The notes: generated from the sequence alone by a model not told the origin. A stretch of DNA of 43,666 nt from Litorilinea aerophila (GCA_945897075.1 CAMDEX010000017.1:1-43666); one strand, 5' to 3'. Shown: positions 1 to 8,966, numbered from the stretch's first letter. Made by a program: numbers and translations.

Positions 1-142
1 ACAATAATTGGAGTCCAGACCGCTCCCATACAGTACCTGCTCTTGTAAAAGGTGGTGATGCTCAATCTCTCTGCTATTCAGTTGTTAATCTGCAAAAAAG
101 CATCGACTGTTGGACCCTGCATGACTATTTTTTCAAGACTCT

Positions 143-2095
143 CTATACAAAGGTTTCAATGCCAACACCCGTTGGAATCGTACCGCCAGGACTGACAGTA
201 GTATTCGTATCCTTCCGTCGAAGTTCCAGGTGATCGATTTGTAAGTCTGGTTGCGCCTCTCGCTTGACTTTGAAGTAATCAATATATTTGCCGCTGTTGT
301 CACTTGATGTCAGATGGATCGCCAAGTTGTGCTCTTGATTGATAGATAAATATGACGGATCGATATAGAAGTCTACACTGTAGCCTCCTGAGTCATAATT
401 AATTTTGGATAACTTGGCCGTTATCTCCTTACTTGTATCAAGTTGGCTGATGTATTGACCCATATCGTTGTCGTATATTCGAACGGATCCAGACTGGCCA
501 AACTTGGTTCCGTCGTACTTTACGATATACACCTTAACGTAGAACTTGCCAGAAGTGTTCGTGCCAATAGTCATCTTTGCTTTGATAACATGCGGGGACG
601 CCGCATCTAAGCAATAACTACTGCTGGAGCCGTTCCGGCAATTGTTTGTTACCACAAAGATATCATCTCCTGTAGGAGGGTCTGATGGTGTGTTTACAAC
701 AGTCTTGAACAACAAATCATTTGGGCTGTCGGGCGGATCCATCCATATGATGTGTTCCGCAACAGGTCGGAAGTACTCCAGATAAGTAGCTGCTTGGTTT
801 GGCGCTTGGATTGTGGCTTCAAATGTGGCCTCTTGCCCTGGCGCGACACTTGATTCTTTCATCCATATGCGGTTACTTTGCTGCCAGCCGCTTAAACCTG
901 AACTATAGAATGGACTCGTTTTGTCCCGTGGATTATCCGTTCCCAGTTTTACTACCTCGCGTGTCCAAGTGGCTGTGCCGGTGTTTTTCACTGTGAAAGA
1001 CAGTGTGAACTGATCGCCAGATTTCATTGTGCCGGATGGGACGGTCTGGCGCACATATGTAAAGGAATAGGTAGGAGTGGCGTTCGCCCAGCAGTCAGAA
1101 TGGGGTTGACCGACAAGAAAACCCGTTTTGCCGCACATAGGTTCCGGCTTAATATTCGAACCATTGTGGTTAAGGATAAAATGGAGATGCGGACCAGTTT
1201 GGCATGAGCCTGTTTCTCCTGACTTCGCAATTATGTCGCCTTGTGACACATTTCCTGTCTTAAGAATCGATGACAAATGACCATAGAGCGAATAATACGA
1301 ACTGTCGTTGCTGTCTTTTACTTTCAGATAGGTGCCAACACAACTATCCGAATGCTGACTTGCCTCTCCTGAGTGTGCGGCACGCACATTCTCATAATTC
1401 AAGTTAAAGTCAACTGCAATTTTGGCGCTGGGATGGCACGCTGAATTGTCAGCATTGTATGCACATGTGATCGTCTTTGTTCCATTAAAGGGAAACTTTA
1501 GTGCCGGGAAACCCTGGGTAGAACGTGCAGTATGCACATTATTATTAATACGAGCAGTATTCTCAGGTAGACTATTTGTTGGCTCAAATGTTAATCCGAC
1601 CAACACATTTGAATAAACTGTTCTTCCAGATATATCGTTTTTCGTCGCTATCAAAAAAACCGTTCTAGCGATGAAAAATTCTGTTTCTAAAATTTCGCCG
1701 TAATCTGTTCCTACAGTACGGGAGACTCTCTCGATACCGTTGATGGTAGTAACCGTTTCTGATATTATGTACCGTCCGTAATCTGGGCGATTGTCTTCGT
1801 ATATCTTCTGCCAGTCTTCATACGAAAGGCCTTGAGGCAATTTCTCCGCATATATCTCAACTTTCGTGTCAGGCCGATCTACATCACCAGGCCCAAATAC
1901 AGTAACCAGTGTAATTGGAGATATATCAGTTGGGAAGTGGACCGAATAATCTTTTGGAAGTTCGAGTGAAAGCCCAATTCCAGGTGTCAATGGTGTAGCA
2001 TTGGCACCTTTGGTAATTACGCCAATGCCACATACAATTAAGAAAATGGATAGAATTTTCGAACTCCAGCCAATTGTTGCTGATAAGCGACTCAT
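143..2095 (-). CDS. Secreted M23-type peptidase-like protein with Ig-like domain
   Basis: The 650-residue product starts with a signal peptide or anchor (hydrophobic residues about 13-33, likely cleavage after ANA), so it is exported. Residues about 215-310 resemble an M23 (LytM/lysostaphin-type) peptidase: H221, D229, YGHLSS and the GPHLHF motif (H303, H305). The usual close HxxxD is stretched here to H-x7-D, so catalysis is uncertain. Residues about 340-450 form an Ig-like domain of the NBR1-like kind found in bacterial envelope proteins, with NTGTATW and a conserved Trp-rich core. The C-terminus begins what looks like a CARDB-type beta domain (SPGG around residue 634) but stops after about 35 residues, so the 3' end may be truncated. 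The likely role is in cell-wall remodelling or binding. Confidence 0.75.
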   Translation of the reverse strand: MSRLSATIGWSSKILSIFLIVCGIGVITKGANATPLTPGIGLSLELPKDYSVHFPTDISPITLVTVFGPGDVDRPDTKVEIYAEKLPQGLSYEDWQKIYEDNRPDYGRYIISETVTTINGIERVSRTVGTDYGEILETEFFIARTVFLIATKNDISGRTVYSNVLVGLTFEPTNSLPENTARINNNVHTARSTQGFPALKFPFNGTKTITCAYNADNSACHPSAKIAVDFNLNYENVRAAHSGEASQHSDSCVGTYLKVKDSNDSSYYSLYGHLSSILKTGNVSQGDIIAKSGETGSCQTGPHLHFILNHNGSNIKPEPMCGKTGFLVGQPHSDCWANATPTYSFTYVRQTVPSGTMKSGDQFTLSFTVKNTGTATWTREVVKLGTDNPRDKTSPFYSSGLSGWQQSNRIWMKESSVAPGQEATFEATIQAPNQAATYLEYFRPVAEHIIWMDPPDSPNDLLFKTVVNTPSDPPTGDDIFVVTNNCRNGSSSSYCLDAASPHVIKAKMTIGTNTSGKFYVKVYIVKYDGTKFGQSGSVRIYDNDMGQYISQLDTSKEITAKLSKINYDSGGYSVDFYIDPSYLSINQEHNLAIHLTSSDNSGKYIDYFKVKREAQPDLQIDHLELRRKDTNTTVSPGGTIPTGVGIETFV

Positions 2096-2234
2096 TGATA
2101 TCTCCTCGTTTGTTGAACGTTCTCAGATCGTCCCACTGTTACCTCTACCACCAACCGCCCGTGCCCATCCACATCAGCGCAAGCAGAATTATGAATCGCG
2201 CATATCATAACAGAACGTATATTCCTCAAGCATT

Positions 2235-2255
2235 GGACTTTTCCCCAAAAAGTCC
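2235..2255 (-). terminator. Hairpin downstream of the TPR regulator
   Basis: An 8-bp inverted repeat (GGACTTTT / AAAAGTCC) lies 25 nt after the stop codon of the minus-strand gene ending at 2280. There is no clear T-run after it on the minus strand, so its action as a terminator is only possible. The stretch 2096-2279 is otherwise unremarkable. Confidence 0.3.
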
Positions 2256-2279
2256 GCCCACCTAGCCCAAAAGTCCCAC

Positions 2280-4058
2280 TCACCCGGCCCCACCCACATA
2301 GCCCACCGCCCGCGCCCGTTGACGCAGCCCGATCTTGCGCGCGTTGGTGCTGTCAACCTTCAGCAAGTCCGCTGCCAAACGCTCGAAGATGCGCCGGATA
2401 GCGTGACGCACCACTGCCTCGCTTTCGTTAATGTGGGTGGCGATCTCCTTGCGGGGCACATCGCTCACATACAGACCGAAAATAGCGCAGAGGAGAAAGG
2501 CGCGTGCGTCAGCTTCTTCGCCGTTGCCCAGCGCCCGGCAGAGCGCGGGAAAGCCACTGGCGCGCAATAGACCGCTGGTCAGCAGTTCACTCAGCGCCGC
2601 GTGGAGCGCAGGTGCTTCCACCGCTTGTAGCAACTTCTCTATCACCCCATTTTGAAAGGCTATCACTTCAGGCAATACACGCGGCGCGGGCTGGGGTTCT
2701 TCGCCGATACGCAGGCGCAACATCCGGTGGATGATCTCCGCGTGCTGGGGCAGGGTCTCCTCGCCAAACGAGAGTACGCTGTAGACCGTCGCCGGATGCC
2801 ACCAGTGGGGAAAGTAGTCCAGACCGGTCTGCTCCATCCAGGCCAGCGCCTCGCCCAGGCGCTGGCGGGCGGCTGCGCGCTGATCCGTGCGCAGGTGCAA
2901 ATGGACCAGATGAAAGTCGATGGCGCAGACCGCCAGCCCTTCGCCGGCCCGGTGATAGAACTCCCGCGCTGTATACAAGGCCCGTTCGGCCGCGCTGCTA
3001 CGGCCCGTCAACAGATGGATAACTGCGCCCGTGACCTGTAAATTCATCTGCGCGGCGCTGTCTGCCTGCTGCGACGCCTGTTCTAATAAATGGCGCGCCT
3101 CTGGGATATGCCCCTGCAACAGGCAGAGCCAGGAACGGTTGGCCCAAATCCAGCGTTGCAGGGGGCGCAGTCCCAGCCCGGCGGCCAGGTCAAAAGCGGT
3201 AGTGTAGGCCCGGTCTGCCCGCTCGAATTGGCCCAAAGCCCGGTGTAGATTGGCCTCAAGTTCATGCGCGTAGACCAACTGGTTGACCATCCCCCGGCGT
3301 CTACAAAGACCTTGCAATTTGATGCTTTCGGCCAGCGCCGCCCCCAGTTCCCCTGCATACCAGGCCAGATGCACCGCGCTGTTGCCCAGACGCACTTCAT
3401 AGCGGGCCAGAACCGGTCCACTGTCAAAGCAGAGACGCGCCAGTTGTAGAAATTTGGTTACTGCCGCGAGGTGGCCCTGATGAATGTTCAGATTGGCAAG
3501 CTGCATCAGGGCCAGAAACTCCGAGTTGGCGTCACCGTCCCGGTGAAAGGCCGCTTGGGCCTCCTGCGCCGGACGGATGCCCTCTTTCATCTGCCCCGTG
3601 TCCGCAGCCAATACGGATTCCAGCAGACAAAACCGGGCGGATATGCGCGGGCGTGGCCGTGCGGACTGCTCCAAAAATGCCCTGGCTCGATCGAGTGCAT
3701 GCAACGCCGTCAGGAACTCGCCGCGTTCCTGACAGATGTCTGCGCTTTCAATCTGACAGAGCGCGGCGTAGTCGTGTTGTTCCTGGGCTGCATAGTGGCG
3801 GGTGGCGTTGTCCAGCAGAGCCAGGGCCTCTTCGCGCTCACCTTTGCCCCACAGGATCATCCCTTTGGGATAGGAGAAGGCCGGGTCGTCGTCGGGGAAG
3901 GGATCGTCGCTCATCTCGCGCAGCAGATAGCGCAGGGCCAGCCACTCCTGGCCGTGGACGGCGCGACGAATCGTATCTTCTTCGCCCCTGGCCCTGGAGC
4001 GGTGGATTTGTACGTGTTGCTGAAAGATCGCAATCAATTGGGCGGCAAGATCGTTCAT
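2280..4058 (-). CDS. TPR-rich putative transcriptional regulator (MalT/LuxR-like C-terminus)
   Basis: The 592-residue protein is almost entirely alpha-helical TPR-like repeats (about residues 60-440), resembling the sensor half of MalT/LAL-type regulators. The C-terminal about 70 residues contain VPRKEIATHINESEAVVRHA, which reads as a helix-turn-helix. Unlike full LAL regulators there is no N-terminal Walker A ATPase domain. It could be a truncated-architecture regulator or a protein-protein scaffold. The ATG at 4058 has no obvious Shine-Dalgarno. A good promoter (4248-4277) lies about 190 nt upstream. The gene stands alone, because the upstream DNA is an intergenic repeat region. Confidence 0.65.
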   Translation of the reverse strand: MNDLAAQLIAIFQQHVQIHRSRARGEEDTIRRAVHGQEWLALRYLLREMSDDPFPDDDPAFSYPKGMILWGKGEREEALALLDNATRHYAAQEQHDYAALCQIESADICQERGEFLTALHALDRARAFLEQSARPRPRISARFCLLESVLAADTGQMKEGIRPAQEAQAAFHRDGDANSEFLALMQLANLNIHQGHLAAVTKFLQLARLCFDSGPVLARYEVRLGNSAVHLAWYAGELGAALAESIKLQGLCRRRGMVNQLVYAHELEANLHRALGQFERADRAYTTAFDLAAGLGLRPLQRWIWANRSWLCLLQGHIPEARHLLEQASQQADSAAQMNLQVTGAVIHLLTGRSSAAERALYTAREFYHRAGEGLAVCAIDFHLVHLHLRTDQRAAARQRLGEALAWMEQTGLDYFPHWWHPATVYSVLSFGEETLPQHAEIIHRMLRLRIGEEPQPAPRVLPEVIAFQNGVIEKLLQAVEAPALHAALSELLTSGLLRASGFPALCRALGNGEEADARAFLLCAIFGLYVSDVPRKEIATHINESEAVVRHAIRRIFERLAADLLKVDSTNARKIGLRQRARAVGYVGGAG

Positions 4059-4247
4059 CGGTTTTGTCTTTGAATGGGTGATAGGCGGTGGCTGTCCGCA
4101 AGATCAATACTATCTCGTTCAACTGTGGTGGTGCTGGGCGTGGCAAAATCGAGAAACAGTAGCGTGCGCGACAACGGAATGCACGAGAAATCGGACCCGT
4201 AGGCGTATTGGGGGGATATAGAGGCCTGAAAGGTTTTATTTGAACGC

Positions 4248-4277
4248 AGTATAGCACTGGCGGGCGAACGAAACCAA
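4248..4277 (-). promoter_or_regulatory. Sigma70-like promoter for the TPR regulator
   Basis: On the minus strand TTGGTT (4272-4277) and TATACT (4248-4253) are separated by 18 nt. The leader to the ATG at 4058 would be about 185 nt. The -35 box directly abuts the word-repeat array at 4279. Confidence 0.55.
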
Positions 4278-4278
4278 A

Positions 4279-4349
4279 CGAATGCGGAATGCAGAAGTCG
4301 AAATGCGGAATCGGGCGGGCGGCTCACCCATTCGCCATTCGACACACCC
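4279..4349. repeat. Heptamer-phased word array (GAATGCG family) with inverted right arm
   Basis: The words GAATGCG, GAATGCA, GAAGTCG, AAATGCG and GAATCGG follow each other in 7-nt phase. They are followed by ATTCGCC and ATTCGAC, the reverse-complement words, giving an imperfect hairpin. It is one of at least eleven such arrays in the window. Confidence 0.7.
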
Positions 4350-4636
4350 ATATTGGGCAAAGGCATACCGGCAGCCGGATCATCCACGAAAAAGGTGTAC
4401 GTGGCGAAAGCAGCCAGGGCATAGACGACGAGCAAAGTCACACTGGGAGTTGAGTTGGAGCGACAGGTGATGCAGCGTTTCCATCTCGGCCAGCCGCCGC
4501 TGATCTGCGCTGGCCTCTGCCGGATGTCCGGTCTGTTCCCTATCTGGTCTATCCCCGTCGGTGTCCATTAGCGTGTCCATGCCCGAATGGGCACAATCGT
4601 GAATCCATCCTGTCTGTAGAATCCGTCTCCTGATTT
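4350..4636 (-). other. Gene-poor stretch, possible frameshifted small membrane-protein remnant
   Basis: No convincing intact gene is present. On the minus strand one frame (from 4580, starting MDTLMDTDGD) runs to about 4440. Another frame over 4350-4440 encodes a strongly hydrophobic segment (VTLLVVYALAAFATYTFFV). Joined by one frameshift they would make a small protein with one membrane segment. I do not recognise the family, and the hydrophobic run could be chance. Confidence 0.2.
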
Positions 4637-5146
4637 TCAGGTCAATTCCATTGCGTAGAGATGAAAAGCTCCCATCTTATCCACGCACGCTTTCTCGAAA
4701 TACATCCCCATCTTCTTGGCTACCCGCGCCGAAGGCGCATTGGCCGGATCGATCAGGCAGACCAGCCGGGAGAATCCCAATGGCCCGAAGGCGTAGTCGC
4801 GGATGGCCTGGGCCGCTTCGGTTGCCAACCCCTGCCCCCAGTACGCTTTGGCAATCGTATAAGCCACCTCCACCTCATCCACGCCGTCAATTGTCCAGGA
4901 CAGCAGACCGCAGCGCCCAATAAATTGCCCGCTCTCTTTGTGAACTGTCGCCCACAGCCCCAACTCTGGATGCCGAGGATGGCCGTGCTGATGCCATTCC
5001 AGTTCTTGCCTGGCTTCCGCGTAACTGCGCGGCGCGTCGGGAATGTAGCGGGTGATGTCTGGATCGCAATAGAGGGCGTAGAGGCTGTCCAGGTCATCCG
5101 CTGTTTGATGGCGCAGAAGCAGCCGTTCGGTTTCCAGAATTTTCAT
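4637..5146 (-). CDS. GNAT acetyltransferase, RimJ/RimL-like
   Basis: The 169 residues are the usual length of the RimJ/RimL-type GNAT fold. The start (ETERLLLRHQTADD) is the typical first beta strand of this group. The acetyl-CoA-binding region is AYWGQGLATEA (about residues 104-114, Q/RxxGxG/A-like). The end (SARVAKKMGM) is the typical C-terminal helix. It transfers an acetyl group from acetyl-CoA to an unknown amine. It is the last gene of a tight minus-strand cluster, 27 nt after the preceding GNAT gene. Confidence 0.85.
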   Translation of the reverse strand: MKILETERLLLRHQTADDLDSLYALYCDPDITRYIPDAPRSYAEARQELEWHQHGHPRHPELGLWATVHKESGQFIGRCGLLSWTIDGVDEVEVAYTIAKAYWGQGLATEAAQAIRDYAFGPLGFSRLVCLIDPANAPSARVAKKMGMYFEKACVDKMGAFHLYAMELT

Positions 5147-5173
5147 CGGTTTGTTTTCGTTGGTCTGTTCAAT

Positions 5174-5713
5174 TTACCAAATCCGCCCATCAATTTCGAT
5201 GATCAGGAGGCTGTCGAGGTTGAGAGGCGGTGTCTGTTTCAGGCGCAAAACCAGAATGCCCTCCTGCTCCGGCGTAGGCACCAGCCCCTCGTTGCCCCGT
5301 CCAGCCAGGGCACCGCGCCAGCGTTCCCAGCCCAAACGCGCATAAAACCCAATGCGCTCGGTCTCCAGACAGGCGATGGCGTAGTCGGCGATGCTCTGGG
5401 CCAGCGTGCGCATAACTGCGCTGCCGTAACCCTGCCCCTGGAATGTGGGCAGGGTGGCGACCGCATCCACATAGGCCGTCTTGAGCAGCGGCTGGCCCTC
5501 CGGTTGCAGCCAGCGCGTCGTCACCACCGCGTGGCTGACCACTTCGCCGTCCCGGTAGGCGAGGAAGTGGCGTCCGCCGGAAGGAATGTAGGAGAAGAGA
5601 TTACGGAAGTCCTCCTCCTGGTGCGCGGCGATGCAGACGCGGATGATGGCGGCGCGGGTGGCGGCGTCTAGTTTTTCTGTGGGGAATGACCGCACAATCA
5701 CCGTCTCTGTCAT
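5174..5713 (-). CDS. GNAT acetyltransferase resembling the AAC(2') family
   Basis: From the ATG at 5713 the product is 179 residues. That start is preferred over an in-frame upstream one (5797) because it overlaps the previous gene's stop as ATGA. The acetyl-CoA loop is FQGQGYGSAV. The end is diagnostic: GWERWRGALAG, VPTPEQEG and a final IEIDGRIW closely parallel the C-terminus of aminoglycoside 2'-N-acetyltransferases (GW-W-GPL, TPDEDG, DWR-GDVW). Relationship to that family is well supported by pattern. Actual aminoglycoside acetylation is inference, since mycobacterial members may have other physiological substrates. Confidence 0.75.
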   Translation of the reverse strand: MTETVIVRSFPTEKLDAATRAAIIRVCIAAHQEEDFRNLFSYIPSGGRHFLAYRDGEVVSHAVVTTRWLQPEGQPLLKTAYVDAVATLPTFQGQGYGSAVMRTLAQSIADYAIACLETERIGFYARLGWERWRGALAGRGNEGLVPTPEQEGILVLRLKQTPPLNLDSLLIIEIDGRIW

Positions 5714-6327
5714 ATCACATCTTCCCCGTGGATAGGATAAGTAGGCCCGTGGGCGGGATAGACAGTCGTGGCTCCCCGCTCGCGCAGCAGACGCCAACTG
5801 GCTGCCACCACTGCGGGGTCTTCGTGGGCAATGAACATCGGGTGGGTGAGGTCGCCGGTGAAGACTTCGCCCGTATCCAGTAGAAGCGATACGCTGTCGG
5901 GGGAATGGCCGGGGGTGGGCAGAATCTCGCCCGCGATGCCGATCTGTGCCAGCAGCGCCCGGCTCTCGGCGCAGGTGATGACCCGGTTGTCGTGGGTTGT
6001 GATTGCGGTGTAGTTGTCTTCGGGTTTAATCCAGGTTTTCATCAGCGGGATGGCCTCCACTTGCAGGTTCATCACCAGCAGAGGCACACCCGCATTCTTC
6101 AAATCCTGGGCCGCGCCGGCGTGGTCAATGTGATAGTGGGTCGCCAGCCCGTAGCGGATTTCGTGCAGGGGGATGTCCATGCGGCGCAGGTTGGCGGCCA
6201 GTTCACCAAAGCGTCCCGGCCAGCCCAAATCTACCAGCAGGCGGGAAGTGCCCGCGCTGATCACCCAGAAATGGGTGGAGCGGTAACCGACGTTGACGAT
6301 TGTGAGTTTGGGTGTGAGATTAGGCAT
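5710..6327 (-). CDS. MBL-fold metallo-hydrolase
   Basis: The 205-residue single-domain protein carries the metallo-beta-lactamase-fold signature THYHIDHAG (H64, H66, D68, H69), a later GHSPDS histidine, a FTGDL aspartate and a final PAHGPTYPI histidine. This is a complete set for two metal ions. The substrate is unknown; related small proteins include glyoxalase II-like and quorum-lactonase-like enzymes. It overlaps the AAC(2')-like gene by 4 nt and follows the sulfotransferase gene by 14 nt. A decayed copy of this gene's N-terminus lies at 9022-9084. Confidence 0.85.
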   Translation of the reverse strand: MPNLTPKLTIVNVGYRSTHFWVISAGTSRLLVDLGWPGRFGELAANLRRMDIPLHEIRYGLATHYHIDHAGAAQDLKNAGVPLLVMNLQVEAIPLMKTWIKPEDNYTAITTHDNRVITCAESRALLAQIGIAGEILPTPGHSPDSVSLLLDTGEVFTGDLTHPMFIAHEDPAVVAASWRLLRERGATTVYPAHGPTYPIHGEDVI

Positions 6328-6341
6328 AGGAGCAACTTTTC

Positions 6342-7208
6342 TCAGTCGTGAAACATCCAGCTATCCATGGCATAGCCAAAGCTCTCGAAATCGTCCCGGT
6401 AGATTGCATAGACGGTATCGGCCAGTTGCTTGCTGTAGGCGGCGGCCAGGGGAAGCACGGCCGTCGTGTTGACGCGCTCGTCCAGCGAGCCGATCAGCTC
6501 CGGCGGGGCAGCAAAGCGTTGCAGAATCTGTGTAAAATCCTGGGCGAAGTTCTCGACACGCCCGATGCAATCGTAGGCAATCCGGTCGCGATGGAGCGAT
6601 CCGGTCTGGGACTTCCAATGGCCGTCCCGCTCTCCGTCCGCCTGCCCGGCGATGTATCGCACAAAATCGGCAAAACCCACCCGTCCCGGCGTGGCCCCGT
6701 TCGCCGTCGGGTAGCCGGCTGCTTGCCGGATCGCTTCCCGAAAGCCCACATAAGGCGACGTCAAGTCCAGAACCTGGGATTTGTAGGCGGAGAAGAGGCG
6801 GGCGTAGGGGTTGCGCACAAAGGCAAAGCGAAACCAGTCAGGGGAGGTTAGGATTTCCACCCCGTCGGCGCTGGCAAAATCGGCGATGCTGGGCAGGAAA
6901 GCCAGCCCCGGTTCGTCCCGAAAATGGATGCGCATTGGGTCCGGCGGCAGGGGCAGACCTTCGAGTTGCTGCAAAATGAGCTTTGTTTTGCTACAGGCGT
7001 TCTTGGGGATCGCCATACAGAAATAGCGGTGGCGCGGTGAAATCCAGGTGTCGGCCACATTCAGCCCGGCGCTGTCTTCGTCAGGGGGCTGGGTTTTGGC
7101 ATCTTCGATCCAGCGGTAGAGGTCCGTTGTCATTTTTGCTCTTTGCGCATTGCGCGACAAGGCGTCAAATTCTGCCCCCAATCGCTGCGCGGCTGCGTGT
7201 ACGTTCAC
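6342..7208 (-). CDS. Sulfotransferase family 2-like protein
   Basis: The 288-residue protein contains MAIPKNACSKTK (residues about 65-76), the 5'-phosphosulfate loop of PAPS-dependent sulfotransferases. It also contains FVRNPYARLFSAY (about 130-142), the 3'-phosphate-binding segment. In this family the enzyme moves sulfate from PAPS to a carbohydrate or small molecule. There is no signal peptide or membrane segment, so it is cytoplasmic, unlike Golgi members. It lies 16 nt after the GTPase gene and 14 nt before the MBL gene. The acceptor is unknown. An internal ATG at residue 26 is an alternative start. Confidence 0.8.
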   Translation of the reverse strand: MNVHAAAQRLGAEFDALSRNAQRAKMTTDLYRWIEDAKTQPPDEDSAGLNVADTWISPRHRYFCMAIPKNACSKTKLILQQLEGLPLPPDPMRIHFRDEPGLAFLPSIADFASADGVEILTSPDWFRFAFVRNPYARLFSAYKSQVLDLTSPYVGFREAIRQAAGYPTANGATPGRVGFADFVRYIAGQADGERDGHWKSQTGSLHRDRIAYDCIGRVENFAQDFTQILQRFAAPPELIGSLDERVNTTAVLPLAAAYSKQLADTVYAIYRDDFESFGYAMDSWMFHD

Positions 7209-7224
7209 ACATCTACAAAGAAGC

Positions 7225-8391
7225 CTACGGGTGGAGAGGGAGAGCGGACGGTCTACGGAACAAACGCTTGATGCGCTCCAGCAGTCCGCCGGGCGATTTG
7301 ATTTTTGTTGCCTGCAACTGGCGCATGAACTCCTCTCCCACTTCTTCCGCTCCCGGTATGTGGGCTGGGTCGTCTTTGGTCAGCATATAGAGTGCGGCGA
7401 TGTATGCTTCGCCAAATGCGCTGGTCAGCGTGCTGGCCACGCCGGCGTTGATCACACCTCCGACGACTGAACCAACACCGGGGATCAGTTTCAGCAACTC
7501 AGCAGCCACAGCCCGTCCGATGAGTGTGCCCCCCGTCCCGGTAATCGCGCCGCTGACAAGTGTGCCCAGATAGGCGGTGGATGTGGGCAGCCCCCACACC
7601 GCGCTGATGCTGGCCAGCATTGTCAGTTGAATGGGCACAATGGCAATTGCATCGGAAAAGGGAATGGGTGTCGCGCCGACCCCGCCCGCAGTAAGCGCCA
7701 TACTGGCCACAATTGCATGCGCGCGCTGCAATTTGTGGTTGACACTGATGCGCTGTGCGGCAGCCAGTGCGTCCCGTTGCGCCTCCGGCACTAAAGTCAT
7801 GGTAAGTTCGACAAGATTTTCGAGACCGCTTGCAGGTATCGCGTGTCCGCTATCCAAAACCATTTCTTTGGCGAGAACGCGCACAGCATTGCGGGTCTGG
7901 GGCAGCAGTTCCTGTACTTTTTGGCGAAATCCGTTGTCGGCGATGCTTTTGGTGACGACGGCGACGACCGGCACATACCTGTCCAGCATTTCCGCCAGTT
8001 GTATCTCGGCGTCTTCGACACGGCGCGACTCCTCCATCACACAAATCCAGGCAATGTGGATATGCTGGTTGGGGTCGGCGCTTCTGCGTCTCTCCTGAAT
8101 GAATTTCTCCAGTTCCTGAACGGTCTGCTTGTACTCGCCTATCTCCAACCCACGTGTATCAAATACACTGAGGGGAATGCCCTCTTTGTGAATCTCTCTG
8201 GTCGTGCGGGTGACGGGGCGTCCATCGCCGGTTTCGGCCAGATTGCCATGAAAAACCGCGTTGACCAGTGTGCTTTTCCCAACACCGGTCTTGCCAACGA
8301 CGACGATATTCACCCTGCCCAGCCGAACCAGGGCTTCTTCCAGTTTCTGCTTTAGCTGTTCGGCAAAATGGCTTTCAAGCTTGACACTCAT
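7225..8391 (-). CDS. Era/EngA-superfamily GTPase with DUF697-like membrane domain
   Basis: The 388-residue protein has an N-terminal GTPase: Walker A GKTGVGKS (33-40), TRTT switch (about 61-64), DTRG G3 box (78-81) and a TKS G4-like motif in place of NKxD. The C-terminal half has hydrophobic segments typical of DUF697 (ASMALTAGGVGATPIPFSDA and the glycine-rich GTGGTLIG region). The fold suggests a membrane-associated GTPase. It overlaps the upstream gene by 4 nt (ATGA), so the two are translationally coupled. Confidence 0.8.
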   Translation of the reverse strand: MSVKLESHFAEQLKQKLEEALVRLGRVNIVVVGKTGVGKSTLVNAVFHGNLAETGDGRPVTRTTREIHKEGIPLSVFDTRGLEIGEYKQTVQELEKFIQERRRSADPNQHIHIAWICVMEESRRVEDAEIQLAEMLDRYVPVVAVVTKSIADNGFRQKVQELLPQTRNAVRVLAKEMVLDSGHAIPASGLENLVELTMTLVPEAQRDALAAAQRISVNHKLQRAHAIVASMALTAGGVGATPIPFSDAIAIVPIQLTMLASISAVWGLPTSTAYLGTLVSGAITGTGGTLIGRAVAAELLKLIPGVGSVVGGVINAGVASTLTSAFGEAYIAALYMLTKDDPAHIPGAEEVGEEFMRQLQATKIKSPGGLLERIKRLFRRPSALPLHP

Positions 8392-8966
8392 AACCGCTCC
8401 CGCAACGGACAGAGGATATCGATCATCTCACCCTTGTGAAACACAATCGTGTGTTCATCAGACGCGGAATCGCTGAGGTGGATTTTCCTTTTCTGGCTTT
8501 TGGCTTTGGCTTCCTTGATTGTGTTTTCTGAAAAGTCCGACTCATGTCCGCAAACACACAGATAGGATGATGGGTAAATCTCTTGCGGTCTCGGTGCAGA
8601 ACTCTCCTCTGTTTTGTTTTCTGCCAGTCGGTTTTGCCGGTTGCGGGTTTCTATCAACGCGAGCCGCTGTTTTTGCAGAGAGGTGAGTTTGCGCTTGTAG
8701 CTGTTGATTTCCTTGTCGATCTGCCGCAACTGACTGGTAAACGCTTGCTCTTCCATAGCCGCGGCCCCACGCAATGCCAGGGCCAGCGCCTCAACTTCGC
8801 CCCTGAGCAGTTTGAAATAAGGGTTGCCGTGGGCGTAGTTTTCACGGAACTGCAATTTACCGGCTTTCATCGCATCCAGTATGTCACGTTCTGTCAGGCC
8901 ATATTCTTGACAGGCGTTCTTGAGGCTGAGCGTTGCGCCCTGCTCTGTCCACAGAGAGTTTGTCAT
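8388..8966 (-). CDS. HTH / coiled-coil / Cys-rich protein coupled to the GTPase
   Basis: I do not recognise this 192-residue family. Residues about 12-60 resemble a MerR/excisionase-type helix-turn-helix (LSLKNACQEYGLTERDILDA). Residues about 68-110 are strongly charged and predicted to form a coiled coil. The C-terminal part holds CVCGHESDF and a later lone Cys, a possible partial metal site. It is the first gene of the six-gene minus-strand cluster running to 4637 and shares ATGA with the GTPase gene, so it may be a partner or regulator of the GTPase. Confidence 0.6.
   Translation of the reverse strand: MTNSLWTEQGATLSLKNACQEYGLTERDILDAMKAGKLQFRENYAHGNPYFKLLRGEVEALALALRGAAAMEEQAFTSQLRQIDKEINSYKRKLTSLQKQRLALIETRNRQNRLAENKTEESSAPRPQEIYPSSYLCVCGHESDFSENTIKEAKAKSQKRKIHLSDSASDEHTIVFHKGEMIDILCPLRERL

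Noticed and set aside
3-233. A plus-strand frame open from the left edge (NNWSPDRSHTVPALVKGGDA...)
   Set aside because: It overlaps the M23-like gene antisense and resembles no known family. It could be a real run-in gene but cannot be supported.
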